From Weimeria sp002480925 (GTDB taxonomy: Bacteria > Bacillota > Clostridia > Lachnospirales > Lachnospiraceae), in assembly GCF_052064335.1 (NCBI RefSeq), contig NZ_JBQHVU010000001.1, positions 192,652-256,651 of the forward strand: DNA of 64,000 bases. The letters run 5' to 3'. Under the pieces are notes generated by a model that was not told the DNA's origin, made no database searches, and saw only the letters and a program-made list of their open reading frames with translations. Position numbers and translations under genes: made by a program. Every line of letters begins with the position of its first letter. The stretch's first letter is position 1. Below, piece after piece: positions 25,859 through 34,473 of this stretch.

Positions 25859-27166
25859 GTGCATATATCCGCTGTCTATTTCCCCGAGCTGCCCCGAAAC
25901 AAACCTGCCTGACATATCCTGATCCGATTCGTACAGTACCCTTATATATTCAGGCGTATATCCGGTCCACATCTCCCTTCCGTTTACCATCTCCCTTTCC
26001 TCGAGAAGGGCGATTGCATCCTTTCCTATATGCCGGCTCAGATAGTCCTGCTTAAGCCCTGCTGCCACATGGCGCAGCACCTCCGACCTTTCTGCCTTGA
26101 TCCGCTTTGACAGCTGTCCTGTCATCCTCTCTGCCCTTGTCCCCTGACGGACAGAATATGGAAAGACATGGATCTCATAGAAGGCTGCCTTTTTTGCAAA
26201 CTCAAGTGACTCATGAAACTCCTGTTCAGTTTCTCCCGGAAAGCCACAGATCATATCGCATGTTATGGCCGGATCATCAAAATACTTCCTCAGATATCCT
26301 ACTGACTCAAGGAATTCATCCGTGCTGTAGCTTCTATTCATTCTTTTAAGGACTGTATCGGATCCGCTCTGCAGTGACATATGAAAATGAGGACACATAA
26401 GGGGAATAGCCGACAGTCTCCTTGCAAAATCCTCTGTCACGGCTGATGGCTCAAGTGAGCCAAGCCTTATCCTCTTTACTCCATCCACCTGACTTATCAT
26501 TTCAATGAGATCTACCAGTCCACAGGAGCCGTATGAATAGCTTGTAAGCCTTATTCCTGTAAGGACAAACTCTCTGAAGCCCTCCTTTACAAGCTCCCCA
26601 ATCTCCTCTATCACCTTTTGTGGATCCCGGCTCCTCTCCCTTCCTCTTGCGTATGGGATGATACAGTAGGAGCAGAACTGATTGCAGCCGTCACATACCT
26701 TTACAAAAGCTCTTGTATGGTCCTCCTTTTCTGAAGGGCCATTCTCCTCGTATTCAAACACTCCTTTATTTATATCCGGCACACAGATTTCCCTGGCATC
26801 AGGATCATTTCTTCTCTTTTCCAGAAGCTTTTCTATCTCCTCGAGGAGATGGCTCTTCTGATTGTTTCCAAGTATCAGATCTGCTACTCCCTCCCTTATC
26901 AGGACATCCTTACCGGTATTGGCATAACATCCGCAGGCTACGACTATGGCCCGGGGATTCCTTGTCCTTGCCCTGCTTATCATCTGTCTCGACTTCTGGT
27001 CTGCTACCCTGGTCACTGTACAGGTATTTATCACATAGACATCCGCCTTTTCTGTAAATGGCACTATCCTGTATCCGGCCCTTCTTAAGGATTCCTCCAT
27101 ACCCTCCAGCTCATATGCATTTACCTTACAACCAAGATTATGAAAGGCTGCTGTCCTGTTTTCCAA
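25847..27166 (-). CDS. mtaB: tRNA t6A37 methylthiotransferase MtaB
   Basis: Radical-SAM enzyme that converts t6A to ms2t6A in tRNAs reading ANN codons. The N-terminal UPF0004 domain has cluster cysteines in LGCKVNAYE, INTCTVT and ACGCYA; the radical-SAM motif is CNQFCSYC; then YARGRERSR and LTGIRLTSY. A TRAM-like C-terminus follows. 439 residues fits MtaB rather than MiaB. The TTG start has AGGAGA eight bases upstream, directly behind the terminator of the upstream HPr-like gene. Confidence 0.94.
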   Translation of the reverse strand: MENRTAAFHNLGCKVNAYELEGMEESLRRAGYRIVPFTEKADVYVINTCTVTRVADQKSRQMISRARTRNPRAIVVACGCYANTGKDVLIREGVADLILGNNQKSHLLEEIEKLLEKRRNDPDAREICVPDINKGVFEYEENGPSEKEDHTRAFVKVCDGCNQFCSYCIIPYARGRERSRDPQKVIEEIGELVKEGFREFVLTGIRLTSYSYGSCGLVDLIEMISQVDGVKRIRLGSLEPSAVTEDFARRLSAIPLMCPHFHMSLQSGSDTVLKRMNRSYSTDEFLESVGYLRKYFDDPAITCDMICGFPGETEQEFHESLEFAKKAAFYEIHVFPYSVRQGTRAERMTGQLSKRIKAERSEVLRHVAAGLKQDYLSRHIGKDAIALLEEREMVNGREMWTGYTPEYIRVLYESDQDMSGRFVSGQLGEIDSGYMHLKS

Positions 27167-27182
27167 AATAATCTTCTCCTGT

Positions 27183-27216
27183 ACAAAAACAAAGCTCCCT
27201 CTAATACGAGGGAGCC
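27183..27216 (-). terminator. Intrinsic terminator after the HPr-like gene
   Basis: Minus strand GCTCCCTC / GAGGGAGC stem with a six-base loop, then TTTGTTTTTG. It lies between the HPr-like stop (27240) and the mtaB ribosome site, leaving no room for another mtaB promoter downstream of it. Confidence 0.9.
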
Positions 27217-27239
27217 TCTTCTGATCTGCGTGCTAAAGT

Positions 27240-27473
27240 CTACTGCTCAATGATATAAGGCTTTAATGCCTCGATGATATCAGCATCATTGTCTGCGTGG
27301 ATAGTAAGATCGATCGGGCTTGAAAGATCAAGGGAAAAGATCCCCATGATCGACTTGGCATCGATCACATATCTTCCAGAGATCAGATCGAAATCGCTGT
27401 CGAACTGGCTTATCGTGTTGACAAAGCTTTTTACCTTATCTATTGAGTTAAGAGAAATCTTCACTGTCTTCAT
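27240..27473 (-). CDS. HPr-like phosphocarrier-fold protein lacking the active histidine
   Basis: 77 residues with the HPr fold pattern: MKTVKISLNSIDKVKSFV, RYVIDAKSIMGIFSLDL, ALKPYI. True HPr has a phospho-accepting His15 in GLHARPA; here the equivalent stretch SLNSIDKVKSFV has none. The regulatory Ser46 region SIMGIFSLD is retained (Ser in AKSIMG). It cannot relay PTS phosphate in the usual way and may be a regulatory paralogue. Own promoter (27521-27549), AGGAGG site and terminator indicate a single-gene unit. Confidence 0.88.
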   Translation of the reverse strand: MKTVKISLNSIDKVKSFVNTISQFDSDFDLISGRYVIDAKSIMGIFSLDLSSPIDLTIHADNDADIIEALKPYIIEQ

Positions 27474-27520
27474 GTATTTCCTCCTGTAAAAAACCTGAAC
27501 ATCTCTCCCTTTACCCCTTT

Positions 27521-27549
27521 ATGTTAAAGCAAGCGAGAGAAAAAGTCAA
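27521..27549 (-). promoter_or_regulatory. Promoter of the HPr-like gene
   Basis: Minus strand TTGACT, 17-base spacer, TAACAT; the -35 touches the prmA stop codon. Confidence 0.6.
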
Positions 27550-28493
27550 TCACTTATTGCAACAATAGAAACCCATTCTCCCTTATGGTTTATCTCTTTG
27601 ATCTTGAAGCCATTCTCCTTCAAAGCATCCGTCACCTCATCCTCCTTGAAATCGATTATACCCGAGGTAAGGAGGATACCCTGATCCGCTATTGCCTGCT
27701 TTATCGACGGAAGCATCCTTATTATTATATCGGCAAGGATATTTGCGCATACCAGGCTGTATCCGCCTCCTACCTGCTGCTGCAGCTTTCTGTCACATGA
27801 TATGTCCCCTATAAAAAGATGCATGTTGCAAGGATCTATATCGTTTCTTTTGAAATTCTCCTCTACAGCCTCCCTTGTAGCTGGATCTATATCTGTAGCA
27901 GTGACCTCTGCTGCCCCCTCACGAAGGGCTATTATGGAAAGGATACCGCTTCCGGTTCCAAGGTCAAGAACCCTTTCGCCCTTATGGATATACCCTGGCA
28001 GCTCCTCGATAATAAGCCTGGTGCTCTCATGCTTTCCTGTCCCAAAGGTGATACCCGGATCCATCCTTATGATATGCTTACTGTCCAGGTCAGGCCTCTC
28101 CTCCTCCCAGCTTGGGACTATAGTATAGTCACCTACGCTGAAGGTATGGAAGAACTCCTTCCACTTATCTCTCCAGTCTCTTTCATCTGTATATGAGATA
28201 TCAATCGTAGCATTTCCTATGTCAGCCGTCTGCCTGAGCTGGTCAAGAGAGAACCTTATATCCTCTATAAGCCTTCCATAGTCACTGCCTTCTTCCACAT
28301 AGAAAAAGATCTGGCTCTCACCATTATCCTCTCCCATATCGGGTACAAGCTCCTTATAGCCCTCTCCCTCGAGAGGAGTCACTGCTGCCTTATCGCTTAT
28401 CTCTATATTGGTGATCCCATGATCGTAGAGAAGGGCAGAAACCAGGTCCTCTGCCTCCTCTCTTGTATTGATAGTAAACCTTATCCAGCGCAT
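27546..28493 (-). CDS. prmA: Ribosomal protein L11 methyltransferase
   Basis: 315 residues: N-terminal substrate domain (MRWIRFTINTREEAEDLVSALL) and C-terminal SAM domain with VLDLGTGSGILSIIAL, TATDIDPATREAVEENF and CANILADII. Methylates lysines and the N-terminus of L11. Preceded by the cysteine desulfurase gene with a 12-base gap; last gene of the long leftward run. Confidence 0.95.
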   Translation of the reverse strand: MRWIRFTINTREEAEDLVSALLYDHGITNIEISDKAAVTPLEGEGYKELVPDMGEDNGESQIFFYVEEGSDYGRLIEDIRFSLDQLRQTADIGNATIDISYTDERDWRDKWKEFFHTFSVGDYTIVPSWEEERPDLDSKHIIRMDPGITFGTGKHESTRLIIEELPGYIHKGERVLDLGTGSGILSIIALREGAAEVTATDIDPATREAVEENFKRNDIDPCNMHLFIGDISCDRKLQQQVGGGYSLVCANILADIIIRMLPSIKQAIADQGILLTSGIIDFKEDEVTDALKENGFKIKEINHKGEWVSIVAISD

Positions 28494-28505
28494 AACATCT
28501 CCTTA

Positions 28506-29660
28506 TCAGTATCTGCGGTAGCGCAGAAGGACCGGTATTATCTGATGCATTACCTCAGAGGCGTATTCGACCTCCTCTGTCGTATTATATATAGAAAATG
28601 AAAACCTCACAGTCGACTCAAGCAGACTGTCCTTAAGTCCTATCGCCTTAAGAGTCCTTGAAATAGAAGGACGGTTTGATGAACAGGCGCTTCCAGCCGA
28701 TACATAGACACCCTTGTCCTCAAGCGCATGGAGCAGGACCTCTGCCCTTATCCCCTCCACACTGACAGAGAGGATCTGTGGAGCGGATTCATCTGTAAGC
28801 AGTGAATTAAAGCTCACCTCTTCTATATCAGAAAGAAGCTCTGCCATTCTTTTTTTAAGGTCTGCTAAATGCCTTCTGTGTCCCTCAGTGTCAGAAAACA
28901 TCTCCTTTACAGCGACTCCCAGGCCAGCTATGGCCGGCACATTTTCTGTACCGCTCCTGTAGCCACTCTCCTGTCCACCTCCATAGATTACAGGAGCAAG
29001 CTTTACCTTGTCTCTTTTGTATAAAAAGCCGCTTCCCTTTGGTCCATGTATCTTATGACCGCTTACTGAGAGAAGATCTATTCCCATCTTCCCCGGGAAA
29101 AGAGGAACCTTTCCATATGACTGGATTGCATCAACAAAGAAAAGCGCCTTAGGACACCTCTCATGTATTATCTCAGCTGACTTCTCAACCGGCATTACAG
29201 AGCCTATCTCATTATTGACATGCATCATGGCGACAAGAGCTGTATCGTCTCTTAATGCATCCCTTAGGTCATCAGTGCTTATCACTCCATTACTGTCTGT
29301 AGGGAGATAGGTAACCTCGTATCCTTCTTCCTCGAGCTCCTTCATAGGCATATATACAGCAGCATGCTCCACGGCAGTAGTAATTATATGCCTGCCTGCC
29401 CTCCTGTTGGCCTTAAGGCAACCAAAGATAGCCAGATTGTTGCTCTCTGATCCTCCTGATGTAAAGATTATCTCTTTTGGTGTGCATTTAAGGGATTTCG
29501 CTATTATCTCACGGCTTTCTCTTATATAGCCCTCTGCCTTCATTCCCTTGCCATGCAGCGATGAGGGATTTCCATAATCATCAAGAAGGACCTGTCTCAT
29601 CTTTTCGAAAGCCCCCTCGGAGCATCTAGTCGTTGCAGAATTATCAAAATAACATTCCAT
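28506..29660 (-). CDS. Cysteine desulfurase (NifS/IscS type)
   Basis: 384-residue PLP enzyme that moves sulfur from cysteine to an active-site cysteine. Seen: YFDNSATTRCSEGA, FTSGGSESNNLAI, VEHAAV, the PLP lysine in SVSGHKIHGPKGSG, SGTENVPAIAG, and the catalytic loop SAGSACSSNRPS. It directly follows thiI (adjacent start and stop), as in Bacillus nifZ-thiI, so its likely job is to supply sulfur for 4-thiouridine. Confidence 0.94.
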   Translation of the reverse strand: MECYFDNSATTRCSEGAFEKMRQVLLDDYGNPSSLHGKGMKAEGYIRESREIIAKSLKCTPKEIIFTSGGSESNNLAIFGCLKANRRAGRHIITTAVEHAAVYMPMKELEEEGYEVTYLPTDSNGVISTDDLRDALRDDTALVAMMHVNNEIGSVMPVEKSAEIIHERCPKALFFVDAIQSYGKVPLFPGKMGIDLLSVSGHKIHGPKGSGFLYKRDKVKLAPVIYGGGQESGYRSGTENVPAIAGLGVAVKEMFSDTEGHRRHLADLKKRMAELLSDIEEVSFNSLLTDESAPQILSVSVEGIRAEVLLHALEDKGVYVSAGSACSSNRPSISRTLKAIGLKDSLLESTVRFSFSIYNTTEEVEYASEVMHQIIPVLLRYRRY

Positions 29661-30836
29661 TTATTTCACCAGTATAGTCTCTGTAGATTCATATGCTTTT
29701 TCAAGCAGATCATCTATCACATCATCAAGATGGGTCTCTGACTTTTCTATTACATCAAGCCTTGGCTTTGTAACAGGATGCTTTGCCACAAAGATAGTAC
29801 AGCAGTCCTCATATGGAAGGATTGATGTATCATAGGTTCCGATCTTTTCAGATATATCTATGATATCCTGCTTGTCAAAGCCTATAAGAGGGCGGAATAC
29901 AGGAAGCGAGGCTGCATGGTCAGTAACATAAAGTGACTGCATGGTCTGGGAAGCCACCTGTCCTAAGCTTTCTCCTGTGATAAGAGCCATATCACCGTCT
30001 AAGCCAGCGAAATGCTCTGCTATAGTCATCATGTATCTTCGCATTATAATAGTAAGCTCATCATGAGGACATTTCTGATAGATTGCCATCTGTATATCGG
30101 TAAAGTTTACTACATGAAGCTTTATCGGCCCTGTATATCTTGAAAGTATCCTTGCCAGATCCACTACCTTCTGCTTTGCGCGTTCTGATGTATATGGAGG
30201 CGCATGGAAATATGTAGCATCTATAGTCACTCCACGGCGGGCTATCATATATCCGGCGACAGGAGAATCTATTCCTCCTGAAAGAAGCAGCATTGCCTTT
30301 CCAGCTGTACCTACAGGCATTCCACCGACTCCCTTGTGGTAGAAAATATGGAAATTGATCCTCTCCCTTATCTCCACCTCTACCAGATAATCCGGATTAT
30401 GCACATCAACAGAGGAAGCAGGAAAAGCATCCAGTATCCTTCCTCCGAGCTCCCTGTTTATCTCCATAGAGTTGAAAGGATAGTTCTTCCTCGCCCGTCT
30501 TGCCTCGACCTTGAAGCTAAACGGCTTATCCTTAAGCTCTTCCTTAAGGTAGCAAATGATCTGGTCTGATAGATCATCAAATCCGGTATCCTCTGTCATA
30601 ATGCATGGACAAATCCAGATGACCCCGAAAACCTTTGAAAGAGCATCTATGACCTCATCCTGATCAAAGCCCTCTCCCTCTACAAAGATCCTTCCCTGAG
30701 GTCTTGTGACCTTAAAGCTTCCGTCTATCTTACTCAAGGCCTCTTCGATACGCTTTACAAGGGTCTCCTCAAAGTAATGGCGATTTTTCCCTTTTAGGCC
30801 TATCTCTCCATACTTGACTAAGAATGCTTTTTCCAT
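29661..30836 (-). CDS. thiI: tRNA 4-thiouridine synthase ThiI
   Basis: 391 residues with NFLD, THUMP (about 60-165) and PP-loop pyrophosphatase domain (MLLLSGGIDSPVAGYM). It lacks the C-terminal rhodanese domain of the E. coli protein, the short form usual in Firmicutes, which takes sulfur from the neighbouring desulfurase. Makes s4U8 in tRNA; may also serve thiamine thiazole synthesis. Its stop and the desulfurase start abut. Confidence 0.95.
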   Translation of the reverse strand: MEKAFLVKYGEIGLKGKNRHYFEETLVKRIEEALSKIDGSFKVTRPQGRIFVEGEGFDQDEVIDALSKVFGVIWICPCIMTEDTGFDDLSDQIICYLKEELKDKPFSFKVEARRARKNYPFNSMEINRELGGRILDAFPASSVDVHNPDYLVEVEIRERINFHIFYHKGVGGMPVGTAGKAMLLLSGGIDSPVAGYMIARRGVTIDATYFHAPPYTSERAKQKVVDLARILSRYTGPIKLHVVNFTDIQMAIYQKCPHDELTIIMRRYMMTIAEHFAGLDGDMALITGESLGQVASQTMQSLYVTDHAASLPVFRPLIGFDKQDIIDISEKIGTYDTSILPYEDCCTIFVAKHPVTKPRLDVIEKSETHLDDVIDDLLEKAYESTETILVK

Positions 30837-32075
30837 TTATTCAAACCTTTCGTCGATCACTCTTTTTGACTTTTTCTCAGACCGTGGCAGGACTCCGATT
30901 TCTACGACTTTGACTATAGGAGTAAAGCCTATCCTAGTCCTTACCGCCTCGCTTACAGCCTCTGACATCTTGTTGAAGTCGACCATGCCACTCACTGCCT
31001 CTACATAGATCCTCATGGTATCCTTGCCGTCAAGATGAGATATCCTGATCTGATATTCGCTTGAGAGCTGGTCAAAATCTGCAAGGATCTCCTCTATCTG
31101 CTTAGGGAATACATTGACTCCCTTTATCTTCATCATATCATCGGATCTGCCCATTATGGTATCGATACGAGGATACCTGCTTCCACAAGCACACTCTCCA
31201 GGAATTATCCGTGAGATATCATGGGTCCTGAATCTGATAAGAGGTGCTCCTTCCTTTACAAGAGTAGTGATTACTATCTCTCCCCAGCTGCCGTCAGGCA
31301 GGTTCTTGCCTGTAGCCGGATCTATGATCTCCAGATAGATATAATCATCCCAGTAATGCATTCCGCACTCATATTTGCAGCTGATACCGATTCCCGGTCC
31401 GTATATCTCGGTCAGGCCGTATATATCGTATATCTCAATGCCCAGCTCTCCTCTGATACGGTTCCTCATCTTTTCTCCCCATCTCTCTGATCCTATGATG
31501 CCCTTCCTCAGATATATATTCTGAGCCAGATCCTCTTTCTCTATCTCCTCGGCTAGAAGCAGGGCATAGGATGATGTGGAGCAAAGAACCGTAGTCTTCA
31601 TATCCTGCATGAACTGGAGCTGCTTTCTGGTATTGCCGGGGCCCATAGGGACAGCCATGGCTCCCAGTCTCTCACAGCCAGCCTGAAAGCCTATCCCGGC
31701 AGTCCACAGACCATAGCCCGGAGTGATCTGGACTCTGTCCTTTTCTGTAACTCCAGCCATCTGATAGCATCTTTTGAACATTTCTGCCCAGTCATCCACA
31801 TCCTTTTTTGTATAAGGGATGATGACCGGAGTACCCGTTGTACCGCTTGAGGAATGGATACGGACTATCTTCTCCTCAGGCACAGTCATAAGTCCCAGAG
31901 GATAAGCCTCTCTCAGATCCTGCTTCTGGGAAAATGGAAGAGCTAAAAACTCTTCAACCGACTTCACCTCTTTTATACCTGCTTCTCTTAATTTTTTTCC
32001 ATAAAAATTATCAGAGCTTTCCAGGCGCTTTACCTGGTCATTTACCATTGCAAGCTGTGTCTCATTTATTTCCAT
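30837..32075 (-). CDS. paaK: Phenylacetate-CoA ligase family protein
   Basis: 412-residue AMP-forming acyl-CoA ligase: IHSSSGTTGTPVIIPYT (AMP motif), YGLTEIYGPG, and RTHDISRII then GRSDDMMKIKGVNVFP. A zinc-type cysteine set (CKYECG, CACGSRYP) is present. It overlaps iorB by 14 bases. Next to iorAB it likely activates aryl-acetates or handles their CoA esters during aromatic amino-acid fermentation; such iorAB-paaK clusters are common in anaerobes. Confidence 0.92.
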   Translation of the reverse strand: MEINETQLAMVNDQVKRLESSDNFYGKKLREAGIKEVKSVEEFLALPFSQKQDLREAYPLGLMTVPEEKIVRIHSSSGTTGTPVIIPYTKKDVDDWAEMFKRCYQMAGVTEKDRVQITPGYGLWTAGIGFQAGCERLGAMAVPMGPGNTRKQLQFMQDMKTTVLCSTSSYALLLAEEIEKEDLAQNIYLRKGIIGSERWGEKMRNRIRGELGIEIYDIYGLTEIYGPGIGISCKYECGMHYWDDYIYLEIIDPATGKNLPDGSWGEIVITTLVKEGAPLIRFRTHDISRIIPGECACGSRYPRIDTIMGRSDDMMKIKGVNVFPKQIEEILADFDQLSSEYQIRISHLDGKDTMRIYVEAVSGMVDFNKMSEAVSEAVRTRIGFTPIVKVVEIGVLPRSEKKSKRVIDERFE

Positions 32076-32637
32076 AATTTAATGCCCTCTCGTTTATCTC
32101 CCAGAGCTTCTCCGGAAGCCTTTCATGTAATGCCAGAACTATATCCTCTGCCGAAAGACCAAGCTCGCCTGATGCAAGCGCAGCTCCTAGCAGAAGGACA
32201 TTCAAAACCTTTGAACTGCCTATTTCAGAAAGAGCCCTGTCTGTATCTATTACAGTAAGATTTCTTACCTCTTTCCTGAGATAGTCTATATGAGCGGCCG
32301 GGTCATAGGATGACATACCTATCAGGGCCGAAACCGGCTCAACAGGCCTGCTGCTAACCACGCAGGCACCTTCCTTCTTCAGAAAAGGAAGCTGTCTTAC
32401 AGCTTCACCCGGCTCGAAGGCGATTAGCAGATCAGCCTGTCCTCTTCCTATTAGAGGCCCGTTTATGTCATCGCCTATCTTTATATCGGAGAAAACGCTT
32501 CCTCCTCTCTGTGCCATTCCTATTGTCTCAGCTGTCTCGACCTTCATACCGCGCTTCATTGCTGCGGCCGATATCAGCTTGCTGGCAAGTATCGTTCCCT
32601 GACCGCCTACTCCGGCAAGTACTATGTTCTTACTCAT
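32062..32637 (-). CDS. iorB: Indolepyruvate:ferredoxin oxidoreductase, beta subunit
   Basis: 191 residues; the gamma-domain of 2-oxoacid:ferredoxin oxidoreductases: NIVLAGVGGQGTILASKLIS, ETIGMAQRGGSVFSDIK. The ATG at 32637 is preceded by GGAGGT at seven bases and overlaps the iorA stop. With IorA it decarboxylates aryl pyruvates to aryl-acetyl-CoA, reducing ferredoxin. Confidence 0.95.
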   Translation of the reverse strand: MSKNIVLAGVGGQGTILASKLISAAAMKRGMKVETAETIGMAQRGGSVFSDIKIGDDINGPLIGRGQADLLIAFEPGEAVRQLPFLKKEGACVVSSRPVEPVSALIGMSSYDPAAHIDYLRKEVRNLTVIDTDRALSEIGSSKVLNVLLLGAALASGELGLSAEDIVLALHERLPEKLWEINERALNYGNK

Positions 32638-34450
32638 TATGTCCACCTCCGCTTATCGCGCCTACAGGACAGATCGCCTCGCAGAGAGCACAGCCCGTGC
32701 AGAGTGAAGGATCAATAAATGCCTTTGTATCCTTTATTATAAGAGCCGGGCAGCCTGCCTCATTTATACATTTCCTGCAGCCTATGCACTTGTCTGCATC
32801 AACAGACGATTTTGGGGATGTCGGCTTGAATCTGACTATACATGGAGATTTAAAAATTATGGCCTTTACTCCCTTTTCAGAAGCAACTCTTCTTACTGTC
32901 TCGACTGCCTGATCAAAGCAGAGAGGATCAGCTGTTACCACCGTCGTAAGTCCTATAGCCTTTAATACCCTTTCAATGCTTACCTTCTCTACCACATCTC
33001 CCATAAGTGTCTGTCCGGTTCCCGGATGCGGCTGGTGTCCGGTCATGGCTGTCGTCGAATTGTCAAGGACAATAAGTGTCATATCAGCCTGGTTATAGAA
33101 TGCGTTTATGACGCCTGTTATGCCTGAGGCAAAAAAGGTCGAATCACCCACGAAGGCAAAGGTCCTTGTTTCCGGATCCACTCGGTTTATGCCCTGGGCC
33201 ATATTGATACCGGCTCCCATGCAAAGGCAGGTGTCTGTCATATCAAGAGGATGGGCATTGCCTAAAGTATAGCAACCTATGTCTCCACAGTAGGCGCACT
33301 TCTGTCCCTCCATTGCCTTCTTTACAGCAAGGAAGCTTGCTCTGTGAGGACAGCCGGCACAGAGCACCGGAGGTCGCACAGGAAGGTCAGGCGGTGCTAC
33401 AGGCTCTGATGCAGCCGTAAGACCAATACCGGTAAATCCAGAAACAGCCTCCTTTACAGAATCCACACTGTTCTCACCGGACCTTGCTATATCCCCTGTC
33501 AGCTTGCCACGGATCCTTACATTCAGATGATACTTACCGCATACATGGATAAGTGCACGCTCGATTACAGGATCAAGCTCCTCTATGCAAAGGACCTCAT
33601 CCTTATCCTTAAGGAAACTTACAGCAAGCTCCTCCGGGAAAGGGAATGGAGTTGCAACCCTGAGGATCTCAGGACATGCATTGCCAGAAAGCGCATCTAA
33701 TGTATAAGAATAGCTTATGCCGTTAGTCGCTATGGCTTTTCTTCCGTCATATCCGTCTGCTGGCCTTATGAAATTCCTGCTGTATCGAGAGAATTCCTTT
33801 GAAAGCTCTTCATTTCTCTTCTCTATAAGAGCATGATTCTTGAAGGAAAGCCTTGGAAATATAACCCATCTGGATGGATCCTTCTCATATCCTGCCGGAG
33901 AATTATTCTTATATTCTTCCTGATCAGCTATCTCTATAGACTCATATCCATGGTCTATCCTTGTAGTAGGTCGAAGGATCACAGGAGTCTTATATCTCTC
34001 TGACAGCTCGAAGGCCTCCTGAACCATATGATAGGCCTCGCTTACCGATGATGGATCCAGCACAGGGACCTTTGAATACATTCCAAATGTCCTGGTATCC
34101 TGCTCAGTCTGACTTGATATGGGACCAGGATCATCAGCAACGACTAAGACCAGTCCTCCCTCGACTCCTATATACTCAAGACTCATAAGAGGATCAGATG
34201 CGACATTTAATCCGACCTGCTTCATGGTCACGAGGCAGCGGGCTCCTGATATGGATGCGCCTGCTGCCATCTCAAGACCTGCCTTTTCATTAACAGACCA
34301 TTCGACATATACGTCTGTCGTCCTTCTCTTTGCGATCGTTTCAAGGATCTCAGTAGACGGAGTCCCGGGATAGCCTGCTGTCACATTGACACCTGCGGCC
34401 AGAGCTCCAAGAGCTATGGCCTCATTTCCCATTAGAAATTCCTTATGCAT
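32630..34450 (-). CDS. iorA: Indolepyruvate:ferredoxin oxidoreductase, alpha subunit
   Basis: 606 residues. Order: pyrimidine-binding domain (AAGVNVTAGYPGTPSTEIL), hinge, TPP domain (GDSTFFASGITGVINAF, VLDNSTTAMTGHQPHPG) and C-terminal two [4Fe-4S] clusters (CIGCRKCINEAGCP and CTGCALCEAICPVG). Thiamine-dependent oxidative decarboxylation of transaminated aromatic amino acids. AAAGG lies before the ATG. It follows a sodium symporter gene that may import the amino acids. Confidence 0.96.
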   Translation of the reverse strand: MHKEFLMGNEAIALGALAAGVNVTAGYPGTPSTEILETIAKRRTTDVYVEWSVNEKAGLEMAAGASISGARCLVTMKQVGLNVASDPLMSLEYIGVEGGLVLVVADDPGPISSQTEQDTRTFGMYSKVPVLDPSSVSEAYHMVQEAFELSERYKTPVILRPTTRIDHGYESIEIADQEEYKNNSPAGYEKDPSRWVIFPRLSFKNHALIEKRNEELSKEFSRYSRNFIRPADGYDGRKAIATNGISYSYTLDALSGNACPEILRVATPFPFPEELAVSFLKDKDEVLCIEELDPVIERALIHVCGKYHLNVRIRGKLTGDIARSGENSVDSVKEAVSGFTGIGLTAASEPVAPPDLPVRPPVLCAGCPHRASFLAVKKAMEGQKCAYCGDIGCYTLGNAHPLDMTDTCLCMGAGINMAQGINRVDPETRTFAFVGDSTFFASGITGVINAFYNQADMTLIVLDNSTTAMTGHQPHPGTGQTLMGDVVEKVSIERVLKAIGLTTVVTADPLCFDQAVETVRRVASEKGVKAIIFKSPCIVRFKPTSPKSSVDADKCIGCRKCINEAGCPALIIKDTKAFIDPSLCTGCALCEAICPVGAISGGGHNE

Positions 34451-34473
34451 ACATACCTTTCCATTACTAAATC

